The notes under the pieces are model-generated. The model saw only the letters and a program-made list of their open reading frames with translations, was not told the DNA's origin and made no database searches. From an uncultured Schlesneria sp. (GTDB lineage: Bacteria; Planctomycetota; Planctomycetia; Planctomycetales; Planctomycetaceae): DNA of 64,000 nucleotides. The stretch lies in NCBI GenBank assembly GCA_903871875.1, contig CAIQIR010000011.1, positions 1 to 64,000 of the forward strand, written 5' to 3'. Position numbers and translations under genes: made by a program. How positions within the stretch are numbered: position 1 is the first letter of the stretch; every line of letters begins with the position of its first letter. Positions 37,741 to 47,161 of the stretch are shown one piece after another.

Positions 37741-38928
37741 ATGTGTCGTCCTGACCTTCAATTTGCTGCCGACAATTGCCGCCGTGCGGTTGGACTCTTG
37801 GCGTTGATGCTGATGATCGTCCCCTCTGTCCATGGGGCGGGTGAGCCAGAGAATCGCAACGGCCTATCCCTTCATGGGGAATTCGCGATTGGCAAAGAGG
37901 GTCGCCTGATTTTGATTCCGGTCGAGTTGGACGGTCAGGTCTATCGGTTTTTGCTGGACACGGGCGCCTGCCGCAGTGGTTTCGACACGAGCTTGCGTGA
38001 CGCGCTCGGCGAACAGCAAGGAACCCAATGGCTGCAAACCCCCGCCGGTCGAAAACGGGTTCCTACGTATGACTGGCCAGAAGCCACCTTTAAGGGACAA
38101 TCGTTGAAACGAGATCGACCGGTCATCTGTCTCGACTTCGCCGACTTGCGGCAGGGATCTAGCGAACAAATCGTCGGCGTGATCGGGATGGACGTCATGC
38201 GGGATTGCCGATTGCAGATCAATTTTGACCGTGGGCAGGCCCGCTTTCTGAAATCGCTGCCTGCGCGGCGAGAAGAATTGGGCGTACGAATTCCGATCGA
38301 GTTTTCGGTCGACGGAGCCCCGCACGTGGTGGGTGTGATTGCCGAAAACGTGTCAGAACGATTCTTGATCGATACGGGAGCCCAAGGAAATTCGCTTCGA
38401 TCGGAACTGTTCGATCAGCTGCTCGAGCAGAATCTGGTCGAAATGGGAGGGGCGTTCACCAATGCCACGGTCGGCGGTGAAGTGCAGGGGAATCGAGGGC
38501 GACTTCTGAAGCTTTCGGTGGGCTCTGATACACAAGAAAGGCTGCGGGTGGCCCGCATCAACTTGAGTTCACTGGGACTGCGATACCTTTCCCGGTTTCA
38601 GGTGACGTTTGATTTTCCTGGCAGTGCCGTTTACCTCCGCAAAGGTGAGCACTATGCGAAATCCGAACCGCGGGCGACCAGCGGACTGACTCTCGGTTGG
38701 ATCGATGGCCAGGTCGTTGTGGGACACGTTAAGGACGGAGGCCCCGCCGCGACAGCGGGTATGCGATCGAACGATATCCTGGTACAGGTAAATGGCAAAT
38801 CGACTTCGGATTACGATCATTTTTCGTTGCGACAACTGCTGACATCCGAAGCAGGAAGAAAAGTGTCCGTGCGGTTTCGCCGGGCTGAGCGCGAGTTCGA
38901 CGCCGAACTGACTCTTCATCAAGAGTAG
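37741..38928 (+). CDS. Exported retropepsin-like aspartic protease with PDZ domain
   Basis: A 395-residue protein: signal peptide about 1-33, then two retropepsin-like lobes in one chain, each with a catalytic-type triad, LLDTGACRSG (D73) and LIDTGAQGNS (D211). The C-terminal third is a PDZ domain (about 300-390, GGPAATAGMRSNDILVQVNG). Normal retropepsins are dimers with one Asp per chain; here both come from one polypeptide. Likely a periplasmic protease; substrates are unknown. It sits between the TolC genes and the porins, so outer-membrane protein quality control is an attractive but unproven role. Confidence 0.8.
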   Translation: MCRPDLQFAADNCRRAVGLLALMLMIVPSVHGAGEPENRNGLSLHGEFAIGKEGRLILIPVELDGQVYRFLLDTGACRSGFDTSLRDALGEQQGTQWLQTPAGRKRVPTYDWPEATFKGQSLKRDRPVICLDFADLRQGSSEQIVGVIGMDVMRDCRLQINFDRGQARFLKSLPARREELGVRIPIEFSVDGAPHVVGVIAENVSERFLIDTGAQGNSLRSELFDQLLEQNLVEMGGAFTNATVGGEVQGNRGRLLKLSVGSDTQERLRVARINLSSLGLRYLSRFQVTFDFPGSAVYLRKGEHYAKSEPRATSGLTLGWIDGQVVVGHVKDGGPAATAGMRSNDILVQVNGKSTSDYDHFSLRQLLTSEAGRKVSVRFRRAEREFDAELTLHQE

Positions 38929-39191
38929 CGATGGGAAGTTTCTCTACTCGGTCTTCGAATGGAGCAATGTCAAAGGCACGTGAATTGCCCGGTTGGCCTG
39001 TCATCGCGAGCAAGCAACTTTTGGCGTAATACGGCGTCGCGATGCAGGCAACTTTGTCGGCGTGGAGTCAATTAATGACCGACGTGCCGCCGCCAATTAT
39101 CGATCAGGTCAAGCGTCGATTCGTCGTCGTTTGTTCGACTTGCCGCGAGATATCGCTTGCAAGAGTTGGCTGGTGGCCCGCGAATGCGTTG

Positions 39192-41096
39192 TTAGAAGCT
39201 GATATCCATTCGAGTTCCAACAGTGAGGATCAGCCCTTCGTTGTTGAACCGGGATCCTTGCAATGAGCCGTTTGCGACGCTGACGGCATTCAGGGCGGGA
39301 TTCACCGCTCCGGTATTGTTGTCGATATAGCTGAAGACGGTATTGAATTGGAAACGAACGTTGGGATTGAGGAACCAGTTCAATCCGACGGTCGAGTTTT
39401 GGTTCATACCCCCGGTGACCAATCCCGAATTCAGATCCATCCAGTCATATCGGACACCCCCCTGCCACGCCCCGTACGTGCCTTCGCTCGGTTTGAAATT
39501 TTTCAAAGGAACGACCTGAGCAAACAGCCCTGTCTGGCGGTTGTAGGTTTTATTTTCACCGGTGAAGAAATAGAGCGCCTCGACATAGCCGCCGCTCATC
39601 ATGATGTTGTTCAGCTGCTGGCCACCGGCCAATTGCGTCGTCTTGGCTCCATTGAACCAGCCAGCAGTGTATTCGGCCTGGAATGTCCACGGTCCCCAGA
39701 CCACGGCGATTTCTGGATCAACGAGTGTTTGCCCCTCGGCAAAAAAGTTTCCGGTATCCACGAAATTCGGGGTCAGAGTGGATGAGGCGATGCGAAGATC
39801 CCCACGGGAGCGAAGCCGGACATTCGTGCCGTCCTGGCCGGCCGGCAAGGTTGTATTGAATGTCCGATATTCCGCTCCAAGACCGGTGTGAACGAGATAG
39901 CGGCCATTCGAGCATTCGTCGTAATAGGGCGTCCAGATAGCGCGACCACCGTACATGAAGGCGTTGCCAGTACTGAATGTGTAGCCCGAATCGTAGAGGT
40001 TGTTCTTGTAGATACCGAGTTGCAGTCCGGCGCTCTTATCGGGTGTGTTGTTAAAGAACGAAACACCAGGCGTGTAACCGTTGTTGTTGGCTCCGGTGAA
40101 CACATCCATGATCGGGGCGCGTTCCATAAAATCCAGATAGCGCGCGCTGGTGACATGTTCGATGCTCAACCAGTCTTGTTGATTTCCCACGCGAATGTTT
40201 CCAGCAACCGGAACGTCTTTGAAGTTCATCCAGACCACTGTTGGCTGAATCACGTTCAGACTGTTGCCACCCTGCACACCCCCGTTGTTGGTTCCTGGGA
40301 CGCTGCGCAGGCCATTGTCGGCCAGGCTGGCCGTCAGATTGGTCGTGTTTTGCAGCGCGAAGGAGAAGTCAAACTCTGACACCCAATCGATGTTGTGGTA
40401 CATCGTTCCGTCGGCACGGAAGCGGAGACGTCGAAAGTCGGTCGAATCTTGTGTCATCAGTGTATTCGGACCGCCAAGACCACCAATGCCATTGGCCGTT
40501 GACTGCGGCGCAATGAAATCCAAATGGATCGTCCCGCCGAAGTGTGTTTTGAAATTTCCGTCGGCGGATGTAAACACAAGCCCCGTGGCTCCATAATTAC
40601 CGCTCGCCGCCGTACCCTTGCCCGGTTTGTTCAGAATTCCGCCGAGCGAACTTTCCAGCGCCGCCATCCTTTGATTTTGTAACTCGGCCATCTCCTGAGA
40701 TTGAGACGAAAGCCGCTTCATGTAGCCTTGGACGACGCTCCCGAATTTCTGCTGGTCGGGATCTTCTGTTCCGTCACCCGACTGTTCGTCAGGAGTTGGT
40801 GGCAGGTCTGAGACGAGCGGAACAAGCGTCTCACTGGGACGCTGCGACAGTGCGGCGCGTAGGTCCTGGTTGTCTTGTTCCAACTTCTCGATTCGAACGC
40901 GAAGCTGATCGAAAGGGTCGTCCGATTGAGCAGACGCATTGGACTCCAAGACCACGAGCAGCAGCAGCACCCACAGGACTCGATAAACGAGCAGGACCCA
41001 GTCCTGGCGGCACGTTTCGGGCGGAAGGTCTGATCGCGTCCCGAAAATCGACGGGACTACGACGGATTGCCGGTCGATCTTGAAGAGTCTCTGCAT
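39192..41096 (-). CDS. Outer-membrane porin with N-terminal coiled coil, copy 1
   Basis: A 634-residue porin. A hydrophobic signal segment (about 32-55) is followed by a coiled coil (LRVRIEKLEQDNQDLRAAL) and a Pro-rich linker, then a beta-barrel with alternating hydrophobic strands, ending in LTVGTRMDISF with a terminal Phe, as in barrel-assembly signals. It resembles the OprO/OprP-like porins of Planctomycetes, whose coiled coil is thought to anchor or space the barrel. GGAGG lies about ten bases before the start at 41096. Most of the sequence is nearly identical to the porin encoded by 41376-43226. Confidence 0.85.
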   Translation of the reverse strand: MQRLFKIDRQSVVVPSIFGTRSDLPPETCRQDWVLLVYRVLWVLLLLVVLESNASAQSDDPFDQLRVRIEKLEQDNQDLRAALSQRPSETLVPLVSDLPPTPDEQSGDGTEDPDQQKFGSVVQGYMKRLSSQSQEMAELQNQRMAALESSLGGILNKPGKGTAASGNYGATGLVFTSADGNFKTHFGGTIHLDFIAPQSTANGIGGLGGPNTLMTQDSTDFRRLRFRADGTMYHNIDWVSEFDFSFALQNTTNLTASLADNGLRSVPGTNNGGVQGGNSLNVIQPTVVWMNFKDVPVAGNIRVGNQQDWLSIEHVTSARYLDFMERAPIMDVFTGANNNGYTPGVSFFNNTPDKSAGLQLGIYKNNLYDSGYTFSTGNAFMYGGRAIWTPYYDECSNGRYLVHTGLGAEYRTFNTTLPAGQDGTNVRLRSRGDLRIASSTLTPNFVDTGNFFAEGQTLVDPEIAVVWGPWTFQAEYTAGWFNGAKTTQLAGGQQLNNIMMSGGYVEALYFFTGENKTYNRQTGLFAQVVPLKNFKPSEGTYGAWQGGVRYDWMDLNSGLVTGGMNQNSTVGLNWFLNPNVRFQFNTVFSYIDNNTGAVNPALNAVSVANGSLQGSRFNNEGLILTVGTRMDISF

Positions 41097-41375
41097 TCCT
41101 GGGGCGCCTCCATTTCGCCGCAATCACCGCGATGCAACCATTCCCTCCGGGTTGCTTTACATCATTCGGCCTGAGGATCGATGCCCCATGAAATGCGTGG
41201 TCTCAATTTGTGGAAGTGGTGGGCCATCGGGGCGAGTTGTCCGATTAATCAGAATGATTGGTAAACTCGGGGCCAACGCAAAACATGGGAGCAAAACAAA
41301 AAGCGTGCACAAGCGAATTCTGCTTGTGCACGCCAGGTGCAATGACGTTGCTTGACGATCCCTTGTCGACAGAGA
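41097..41375. other. Region between the two porin genes
   Basis: Holds the terminator of porin copy 2 (41291-41333) and must hold the promoter of copy 1, so the duplicated genes are separately transcribed. Confidence 0.5.
41291..41333 (-). terminator. Intrinsic terminator of porin copy 2
   Basis: A perfect 12-bp stem (GCGTGCACAAGC, 41303-41314, and GCTTGTGCACGC, 41322-41333) with a seven-base loop. On the minus strand it is followed by TTTTTGTTTTGC. It begins 42 bases after the stop of the leftward porin gene. Confidence 0.85.
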
Positions 41376-43226
41376 TCAGAACGTGATATCCATTCGGGTA
41401 CCGAGCGTCGTGATCAGGCCTTCGTTATTAAACCGAGCCCCTTGCAATGATCCGTTCGCAATGCTGACTGCATTGAGAGCCGGGTTGATGGCGCCGCTGT
41501 TGTTGTCGATGTAGCTGAAGACACAGTTGAACTGAAAACGAATATTGGGATTCAAGAACCAGTTCAGTCCGAGCGTGCCGTTCTGGTTCATACCACCGGT
41601 CACCAATCCTGAGTTCAAATCCATCCAGTCGTATCGCACACCGCCTTGCCAGGCACCGTAGGTCCCCTGACTGGGATTGAAATTCTTCAGCGGGACAACT
41701 TGACCAAACAATCCGGTCTGACGGTTGTAAGTCTTGTTTTCACCCGTAAAGAAATACAACGCTTCGGCATAACCACCACTCATCATGATGTTGCCCAGTT
41801 TCTGACCACCGGCCAACTGGGTCGTTCTGGCGCCATCGAACCAGCCTGCAGTGTATTCTGCCTGGAAGGTCCAAGGTCCCCAGACCACGGCGAGTTCAGG
41901 GTCAATCAACGTTTGGCCAGTAGCGAAGAAGTTCCCTGTGTCGCAGAAATTGGGTGTCAGCGTGGCCGAGACAATTCGCAGGTCGCCTCGTGAACGCATA
42001 CGAATGTTCGTACCGTCCTGGCCGGCCGCGAGTGTCGTATCGAACGTGCGATATTCGGTTCCGAAGGCCGTGTGAACAAGGTAACGACCGTTCGAGCATT
42101 CATCGTAGTAAGGCGTCCAGATCGCACGACCGCCGTAGGTGAAGGCGTTACCCAGACTGAAGGTATAACCCGAATCGTAGGCGTTGTTTTTATAGACGCC
42201 CAATTGATAGCCGGCCATCTTGTTCGCCGTGTTGCCGAAGGCCGACACACCGGGCGTATAGCCGTTGTTGTTGGGGCCGCTGAACACATCCATGATCGGC
42301 GCACGTTCCATGAAGTCCAGGTAACGAGCGCTGGTGATGTGCTCGATGCTGAACCAGTCTTGCTGGTTACCGACGCGGATATTTTGAGCGATGGGAACAT
42401 CTTTGAAGGTCATCCACACCGTGGTCGGCTGGATCACGTTCAGCGAGTTACCACCTTGAATACCGCCGTTGTTGGTGCCGGCAACACTTCGCAATCCGTT
42501 GTCAGCCAGGTTGGGATTCGCTTGCGACGTATTTTGCACGAAGCCGGCGAAGTCAAATTCCGACACCCAGTCGATGTTTCCGTACATCGTACCGTCTGCT
42601 CGCATACGCAGACGTCGGAAGTTGGTCGAGTCTTGTGTCAGATTGGTATTCGGACCGCCCAGGCCGGTGATTCCACTAGCTTGGGATTCTGGTGCGATGA
42701 AATCCAACTGAGCCGTACCACCGAAGTGGGTCTTGAAGTTCCCATCAGCCGAGGTGAAGACTAACCCCGTCGGGCCGAAAGCGCCCGCGGCTGAAGTCGG
42801 TTTCGGTGCCTTCAAGGCGCCGGCAATTTTGCTTTCCAACGCGGTAATGCGTTGGTTTTGCATGTCAGCCAACGTTTGTGACTGAACCGCAAGTCGGTTC
42901 AAATAACCATCAACAACACTGCTCATCTGGTTGTTGTCTGCGTCCTTCTCTTCGGGAGAAGGCGGCATATCAGAAACCAAAGGGACCAGCGGATCATCCG
43001 ATCGTTTGGCGAGAGCCGAGCGGAGGTCACGGTTATCTTGCTCGAGTTTGTCGATTCGAAGGCGAAGCGCCTCGAAGGGGTCGGGCGCAGCGTCCTGCGC
43101 GGTTCCGAGAGACCCCTGCAACATCAGCAACATGCAAGCTGCGATGCCAGAGAAAGAGCGGGAGAAGAAATAGGACGATTGTTTGAACGGCCACGCCGTT
43201 GAATATCTTATCCGCATGATGCGCAT
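41376..43226 (-). CDS. Outer-membrane porin with N-terminal coiled coil, copy 2
   Basis: A 616-residue porin, close copy of the one at 39192-41096. Signal peptide about 16-45, coiled coil LRLRIDKLEQDNRDLRSAL, barrel ending LGTRMDITF. Regions such as QDWFSIEHITSARYLDFMER are almost the same in both. Two starts are possible (43226 and 43217). The upstream in-frame frame to 43337 has no signal-peptide-like sequence. The barrel probably forms a trimeric channel for small solutes; selectivity cannot be read. It has its own long leader and its own terminator. Confidence 0.86.
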   Translation of the reverse strand: MRIMRIRYSTAWPFKQSSYFFSRSFSGIAACMLLMLQGSLGTAQDAAPDPFEALRLRIDKLEQDNRDLRSALAKRSDDPLVPLVSDMPPSPEEKDADNNQMSSVVDGYLNRLAVQSQTLADMQNQRITALESKIAGALKAPKPTSAAGAFGPTGLVFTSADGNFKTHFGGTAQLDFIAPESQASGITGLGGPNTNLTQDSTNFRRLRMRADGTMYGNIDWVSEFDFAGFVQNTSQANPNLADNGLRSVAGTNNGGIQGGNSLNVIQPTTVWMTFKDVPIAQNIRVGNQQDWFSIEHITSARYLDFMERAPIMDVFSGPNNNGYTPGVSAFGNTANKMAGYQLGVYKNNAYDSGYTFSLGNAFTYGGRAIWTPYYDECSNGRYLVHTAFGTEYRTFDTTLAAGQDGTNIRMRSRGDLRIVSATLTPNFCDTGNFFATGQTLIDPELAVVWGPWTFQAEYTAGWFDGARTTQLAGGQKLGNIMMSGGYAEALYFFTGENKTYNRQTGLFGQVVPLKNFNPSQGTYGAWQGGVRYDWMDLNSGLVTGGMNQNGTLGLNWFLNPNIRFQFNCVFSYIDNNSGAINPALNAVSIANGSLQGARFNNEGLITTLGTRMDITF

Positions 43227-44108
43227 CCATACTCGTGACACATTACGACCGGCAAACAATGCCGATTCAATGCAACCTGTTGGACACGCACTTCCCGTGC
43301 GATGCTGGCGATCAGCCCAAGCCCTCCAAGTTGGCAATTGATTATTCGGACTTATGACTCAATGCGCATGAACGACGAGGGCTCGAAGGTATCGAGGATG
43401 TAAGTGTATTGCGAAGGGCGCTAGACCATCCCGAAACTTCGTCAAAGTCGCACCACAAAGCCTTACGGAAGAAGGGTAGGCCGTAAGCTTTGGGAGAGTC
43501 ATCGCAACAAAAACTAGGGCCACGATCCAGGTCCGTTAGCCGAAATGTTTTTCGGGTATTTGGAGATTCACATTCCTTTTTTATGGATCACAGCTCGTTG
43601 TTGAGCGATCGGTCGGATCATTTCGGCCTGAGGCCACACGGGTTGGTCGCCTTGTCGATAGCGTCAGGGGAATATGAGTCAGGAAAGACCGCGACGAGCG
43701 TGGCCCGGAGCCTGGCGAACCGGCGCGATCGAGTCCGCTTTGTCGGAAACGTGCGCGTCCAGAGGTCGGTTCGAGACACCCTATTGGTCGATCACGGTTT
43801 CGACCAAAATGGCCGTCCACATCTGCTTTGAGCGTTCGAAAACGACGGCCAGGAAAACATTGCTTGAACCGTTCCCCTTGCCAGTAGACAGGTGGTTCAA
43901 GTGGCGTGTCATTCCGGGGACGTGCGTCAATTGCGGATCGTCGCATCGGTTGCCGACCACGATCTCATGAAAAAGGACCACGCCGCGGAGCGAGGTCCTC
44001 ATTCGAACGTTGTACTAAGATCGTGTCACGGCTCTCAGGCGATTCCTGTCACGGAAAAGCGTGACAGGGGCGATGTTTCATGAAACGATCAGGGGCCGCA
44101 TTGTTCGC
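43227..44108. other. 880-base region without a gene, long porin leader
   Basis: The open frames here have no recognisable sequence. Notable parts are an inverted repeat at 43457-43491 (AAAGCCTTACGG with CCGTAAGCTTT, one bulge) and a hairpin at 44045-44068 next to the SMP-30 gene. The porin promoter lies somewhere in the left half. Confidence 0.4.
44045..44068 (-). terminator. Hairpin downstream of SMP-30 gene
   Basis: CCTGTCACG (44045-44053) pairs perfectly with CGTGACAGG (44060-44068) around GAAAAG. It lies 40 bases after the leftward gene's stop. There is no T tract; its core TGTCACG recurs in other hairpins of this window. Confidence 0.5.
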
Positions 44109-45257
44109 TCAGCAAATGTGTGCCCCGCGAGTTTCGACGTAGACCGCGTAGACCGAAGTACTGGCGGTCATGAATAGCCGGTTGCGTTTCGTTCCACCAA
44201 AGCAAACGTTGCTACAGATTTCCGGCAGGCGAATCTGACCGATGCGAACACCTTCTTGCGGTTCGAAGATATGCACGCCGTCATATCCTTCACCGACCCA
44301 GCCCGCGCTGGCCCAGATGTTCCCATCAACGTCGCAGCGGATTCCATCAGCCAGGCCCGCGACTTCCTCTTTTTCCTGTCGCAGGGCACTTTGGCGCATC
44401 AGCTTCATCGAGGTGAATTCTTTGCCGTTGGCCAGTTTCTTTTCCTCGACGACGTCCCAGACCTTGATGCATTTTGGGGCTTCAGGGTAATGCGAGGCTC
44501 CGGTGTCTGCGACATACAGTTTCTTGTAATCCGGTGAGAAGCACAGCCCGTTGGGTTTGAAGATCTCGTCCGTCATCTTCTCCACTTTCCGAGTCTTTGC
44601 GTCGATGCGGTAGACCGCTTCTTTTTGGTTTGGTTGCACCGAATCATTCGGCGACTTTTCGCCTTCATAGTTCATCAGTGCTCCGTAGCCGGGATCGGTG
44701 AACCAGATATCGCCATTCGGATGCACGGCGCCATCGTTGGGGGCATTCAGCGATTTGCCGTCGTACTTGTCTGCCATCACGGTGACTGAGCCATCAGCCT
44801 CGTAACGAACGACTCGCCGGTTACCGTGTTCAAACGAGATCTGCCGACCGTGGAAGTCGAACGTGTTGCCGTTGCTGTTGCCGGCCGGGTGTCGCAAGGT
44901 GCTGACATGGCCATCTTCTTCCAGCCAGCGCATTTGAACGTTGTTTGGAATATCGCTCCATAGCAGATAGCGACCGACGCCGTTCCATGCTGGGCCTTCT
45001 GCCCACAACATTTCGGAACTGTGATAGATCCGTTGGATCGGCGTATTACCTAACGCGTATTTCTTGAAACGCGGATCTAGGATCACAATGTCGGGATCCG
45101 GGTATCGGACGGGTTGGGCGTGGGGACCATAGTCTCGTCCGAACGATGTCGACGCGGCGAGACCCGCAATCGCGCCGCTGGCGGTCAGAAACGAACGGCG
45201 GGTCAATCCCGCTGAAGACAACTCGGATTTTGCGGCCACGGAAGTCGATTCAGTCAT
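44109..45257 (-). CDS. SMP-30/gluconolactonase-like protein with Tat signal
   Basis: A 382-residue protein with a twin-arginine signal (LTRRSFLTASGAIAGLAAS, about 18-36). The mature part is a six-bladed propeller of the SMP-30/LRE family: WAEGPAWNGVGRYLLWSDI, SLNAPNDGAVHPNGDIWFTD, FKPNGLCFSPDYKKLYVAD and DGIRCDVDGNIWASAG. The Asp/Asn metal ligands of lactonases fit these motifs. Likely hydrolyses a sugar lactone in the periplasm. The Tat signal implies folding, perhaps with metal, before export. GAGGAA precedes the start. Confidence 0.88.
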   Translation of the reverse strand: MTESTSVAAKSELSSAGLTRRSFLTASGAIAGLAASTSFGRDYGPHAQPVRYPDPDIVILDPRFKKYALGNTPIQRIYHSSEMLWAEGPAWNGVGRYLLWSDIPNNVQMRWLEEDGHVSTLRHPAGNSNGNTFDFHGRQISFEHGNRRVVRYEADGSVTVMADKYDGKSLNAPNDGAVHPNGDIWFTDPGYGALMNYEGEKSPNDSVQPNQKEAVYRIDAKTRKVEKMTDEIFKPNGLCFSPDYKKLYVADTGASHYPEAPKCIKVWDVVEEKKLANGKEFTSMKLMRQSALRQEKEEVAGLADGIRCDVDGNIWASAGWVGEGYDGVHIFEPQEGVRIGQIRLPEICSNVCFGGTKRNRLFMTASTSVYAVYVETRGAHIC

Positions 45258-45413
45258 GGTTGTTCCTCAATAGAAGTAGGGAAACGACAGCGGAATCTCT
45301 CGCTGAGAATCAAGATGGACCGCCACGGTATCACGCCCAAGGCGTCAGTGAAACTGATTCGCCGGCCGTTGAAGTTCGGAGAGGCTGCCGCGGACCACAA
45401 GTACGATTGACTG

Positions 45414-46709
45414 CTACGATCGCTTGATGTCGGTCGCAGGCGGCTTGGTTTCCTCGGTGACACGGAATCGCCATTCCTTGGTTACGATCAGTCGTGCTCC
45501 GCGGCGGAACGAGAAATAGGACCAGGCCCATTGCAGTACGACCAGCAATCGATTTTTGAAACCGGTTAGATAGTAGATATGGACCAATAGCCATGTCACC
45601 CAGGCGGGAAATCCGGCGAGTTTTAGCCGGCCCACTTCCACCACGGCACGGCTGCGACCGATCGTGGCCATCTGGCCTTTATCGACAAAATGAAACGGTT
45701 GTCGTGGCTGTCCCGCCATGTCTTGACGGATCAATCGCGCGAGGTAGCGTCCCTGTTGCATGGCGACCGGCGCTGTGCCCGGCAGGGGTTTGCCTGTTTG
45801 ATGTGTAAAGCAGGCTTGGTCGCCCGCTACGAAGAGGTGAGGATCCCCTTTCACACTTAAATCCGGCTCGACAATCACGCGCTGTTGGCGGTCGATTTCA
45901 AATCCGGCCGATTGACCCAGTGACGAAGCCTTGACGCCCGCGGCCCACAGAACGGTCGCGGACGGGATCCGCTCACTGCCAATTTCGACGCCAGTTTCAT
46001 CGATCTTGGTGACCGCGGCCCCGGTTCGAATCTGGACGCCAAGATGTTCGAGATCGCGAACAGCTCGCGCGGATTGCGACTCGCTGAACATCGACAGAAT
46101 TCGCGGACCCGCTTCCAGAAGGATGACCCGCGCCAAGGTCGCGTCGATGTTGCGAAAGTCTTTCGCGAGTGTGAAGCGACTCATCTCTCCGATGGCACCA
46201 GCCAACTCGACACCGGTTGGACCACCACCCACGACAATAAATGTCAGGAGACTTTTACGTTCATCCTCGATCGTACTGCGTTCTGCCTCTTCGTAAGCCC
46301 ACAGCACCCGTCGACGAATTTCCGTCGCCTGTTCCAGTGTCTTGAGGCCTGGAGCGAACTCTTCCCATTCATCGTGTCCGAAATAGCTGTGTCGCGCGCC
46401 ACAGGCCAGCACCAGATAGTCATACGAGAGTTCGCCAAAATCGGTCACGACCTGGTGACGGTCTCGCTTCACCGCCAGAACTTCGCCCTGCAGGACGCGA
46501 ATGTTGCGATACTGCGAGAGCAGGCTGCGAATCGGAACCGCAATGTCGGCCGGACTGAGTCCTGCCATGGCGACCTGATAGAGCAAGGGTTGAAACAGAT
46601 GATGGTTGGTGCGGTCTACCAACGTGACTTGGATGCCAGCGACACCACCCAGGCCTTTGGCGATGTTCAGTCCGGCAAATCCACCTCCAACAATCAGAAC
46701 GTGTGGCAT
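45414..46709 (-). CDS. ndh: Type II NADH dehydrogenase (NDH-2)
   Basis: A 431-residue FAD enzyme. N-terminal FAD site VLIVGGGFAGLNIAKGLGG (about 4-22), NAD site FIVVGGGPTGVELAGAIGE (about 155-173), and the second FAD contact DPHLFVAGDQACF (about 290). The C terminus is amphipathic/hydrophobic (WVTWLLVHIYYLTGFKNRL) and should attach the enzyme to the inner membrane, as in NDH-2 proteins. It oxidises NADH and reduces quinone without proton pumping. Monocistronic; downstream of it is the SMP-30 gene in the same direction with a 156-base gap. Confidence 0.9.
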   Translation of the reverse strand: MPHVLIVGGGFAGLNIAKGLGGVAGIQVTLVDRTNHHLFQPLLYQVAMAGLSPADIAVPIRSLLSQYRNIRVLQGEVLAVKRDRHQVVTDFGELSYDYLVLACGARHSYFGHDEWEEFAPGLKTLEQATEIRRRVLWAYEEAERSTIEDERKSLLTFIVVGGGPTGVELAGAIGEMSRFTLAKDFRNIDATLARVILLEAGPRILSMFSESQSARAVRDLEHLGVQIRTGAAVTKIDETGVEIGSERIPSATVLWAAGVKASSLGQSAGFEIDRQQRVIVEPDLSVKGDPHLFVAGDQACFTHQTGKPLPGTAPVAMQQGRYLARLIRQDMAGQPRQPFHFVDKGQMATIGRSRAVVEVGRLKLAGFPAWVTWLLVHIYYLTGFKNRLLVVLQWAWSYFSFRRGARLIVTKEWRFRVTEETKPPATDIKRS

Positions 46710-47161
46710 AAATGGGATCCATTGTCTTGCTTATCAAACAGCCTGTTGCTTCCGATCCCCATTGGCGGCACACAATGGTCCCGCTGGGCAATAAAAACGC
46801 CGTCCGGATTCTACACGGCGCATCATTTGCCTCAAGGGGCAAGGTTGATCAGTTTTCGGTTCTGATAAGTGGCAACGTTCGCAGGGATCGAAGAGTGTGA
46901 ATCACTGAAATTCAGCGACAAATCGGTCATCAGACGATGATGACGGTGATGGAAGAAACGGAGCAAACGGACGATCGAACTTCGGAAAAACGCTTAGGCA
47001 ATGTGCGACTATTGACGCGTTTTGGGTCAATTCGGTTCGCCAACTTTCTGAAAACGCGTCGACAAGCTTTCGTTTGACGAAGTGCAATCAAATTCGGTGA
47101 TAGGATTCCCACTGACTCGGGCGTACAATACTATTGAGAGGCCAGAGGAGGCTGTGCATAA
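46710..47161. other. Divergent intergenic region ndh / FHA
   Basis: No gene. A possible -10 TACAAT lies at 47124-47129 before the FHA gene, but without a recognisable -35. The FHA ribosome-binding site AGGAGG is at 47146-47151. Confidence 0.4.

Noticed and set aside
42072-42764. 230-residue plus-strand frame opposite porin copy 2
   Set aside because: The same kind of frame occurs opposite porin copy 1 (39888-40379) and mirrors the porin codon bias; no signal or motif.
43490-43946. Short frames on both strands in the gene-free region before porin copy 2
   Set aside because: Arg/Ser-rich without start signals; nothing resembles a degraded porin or transposase.
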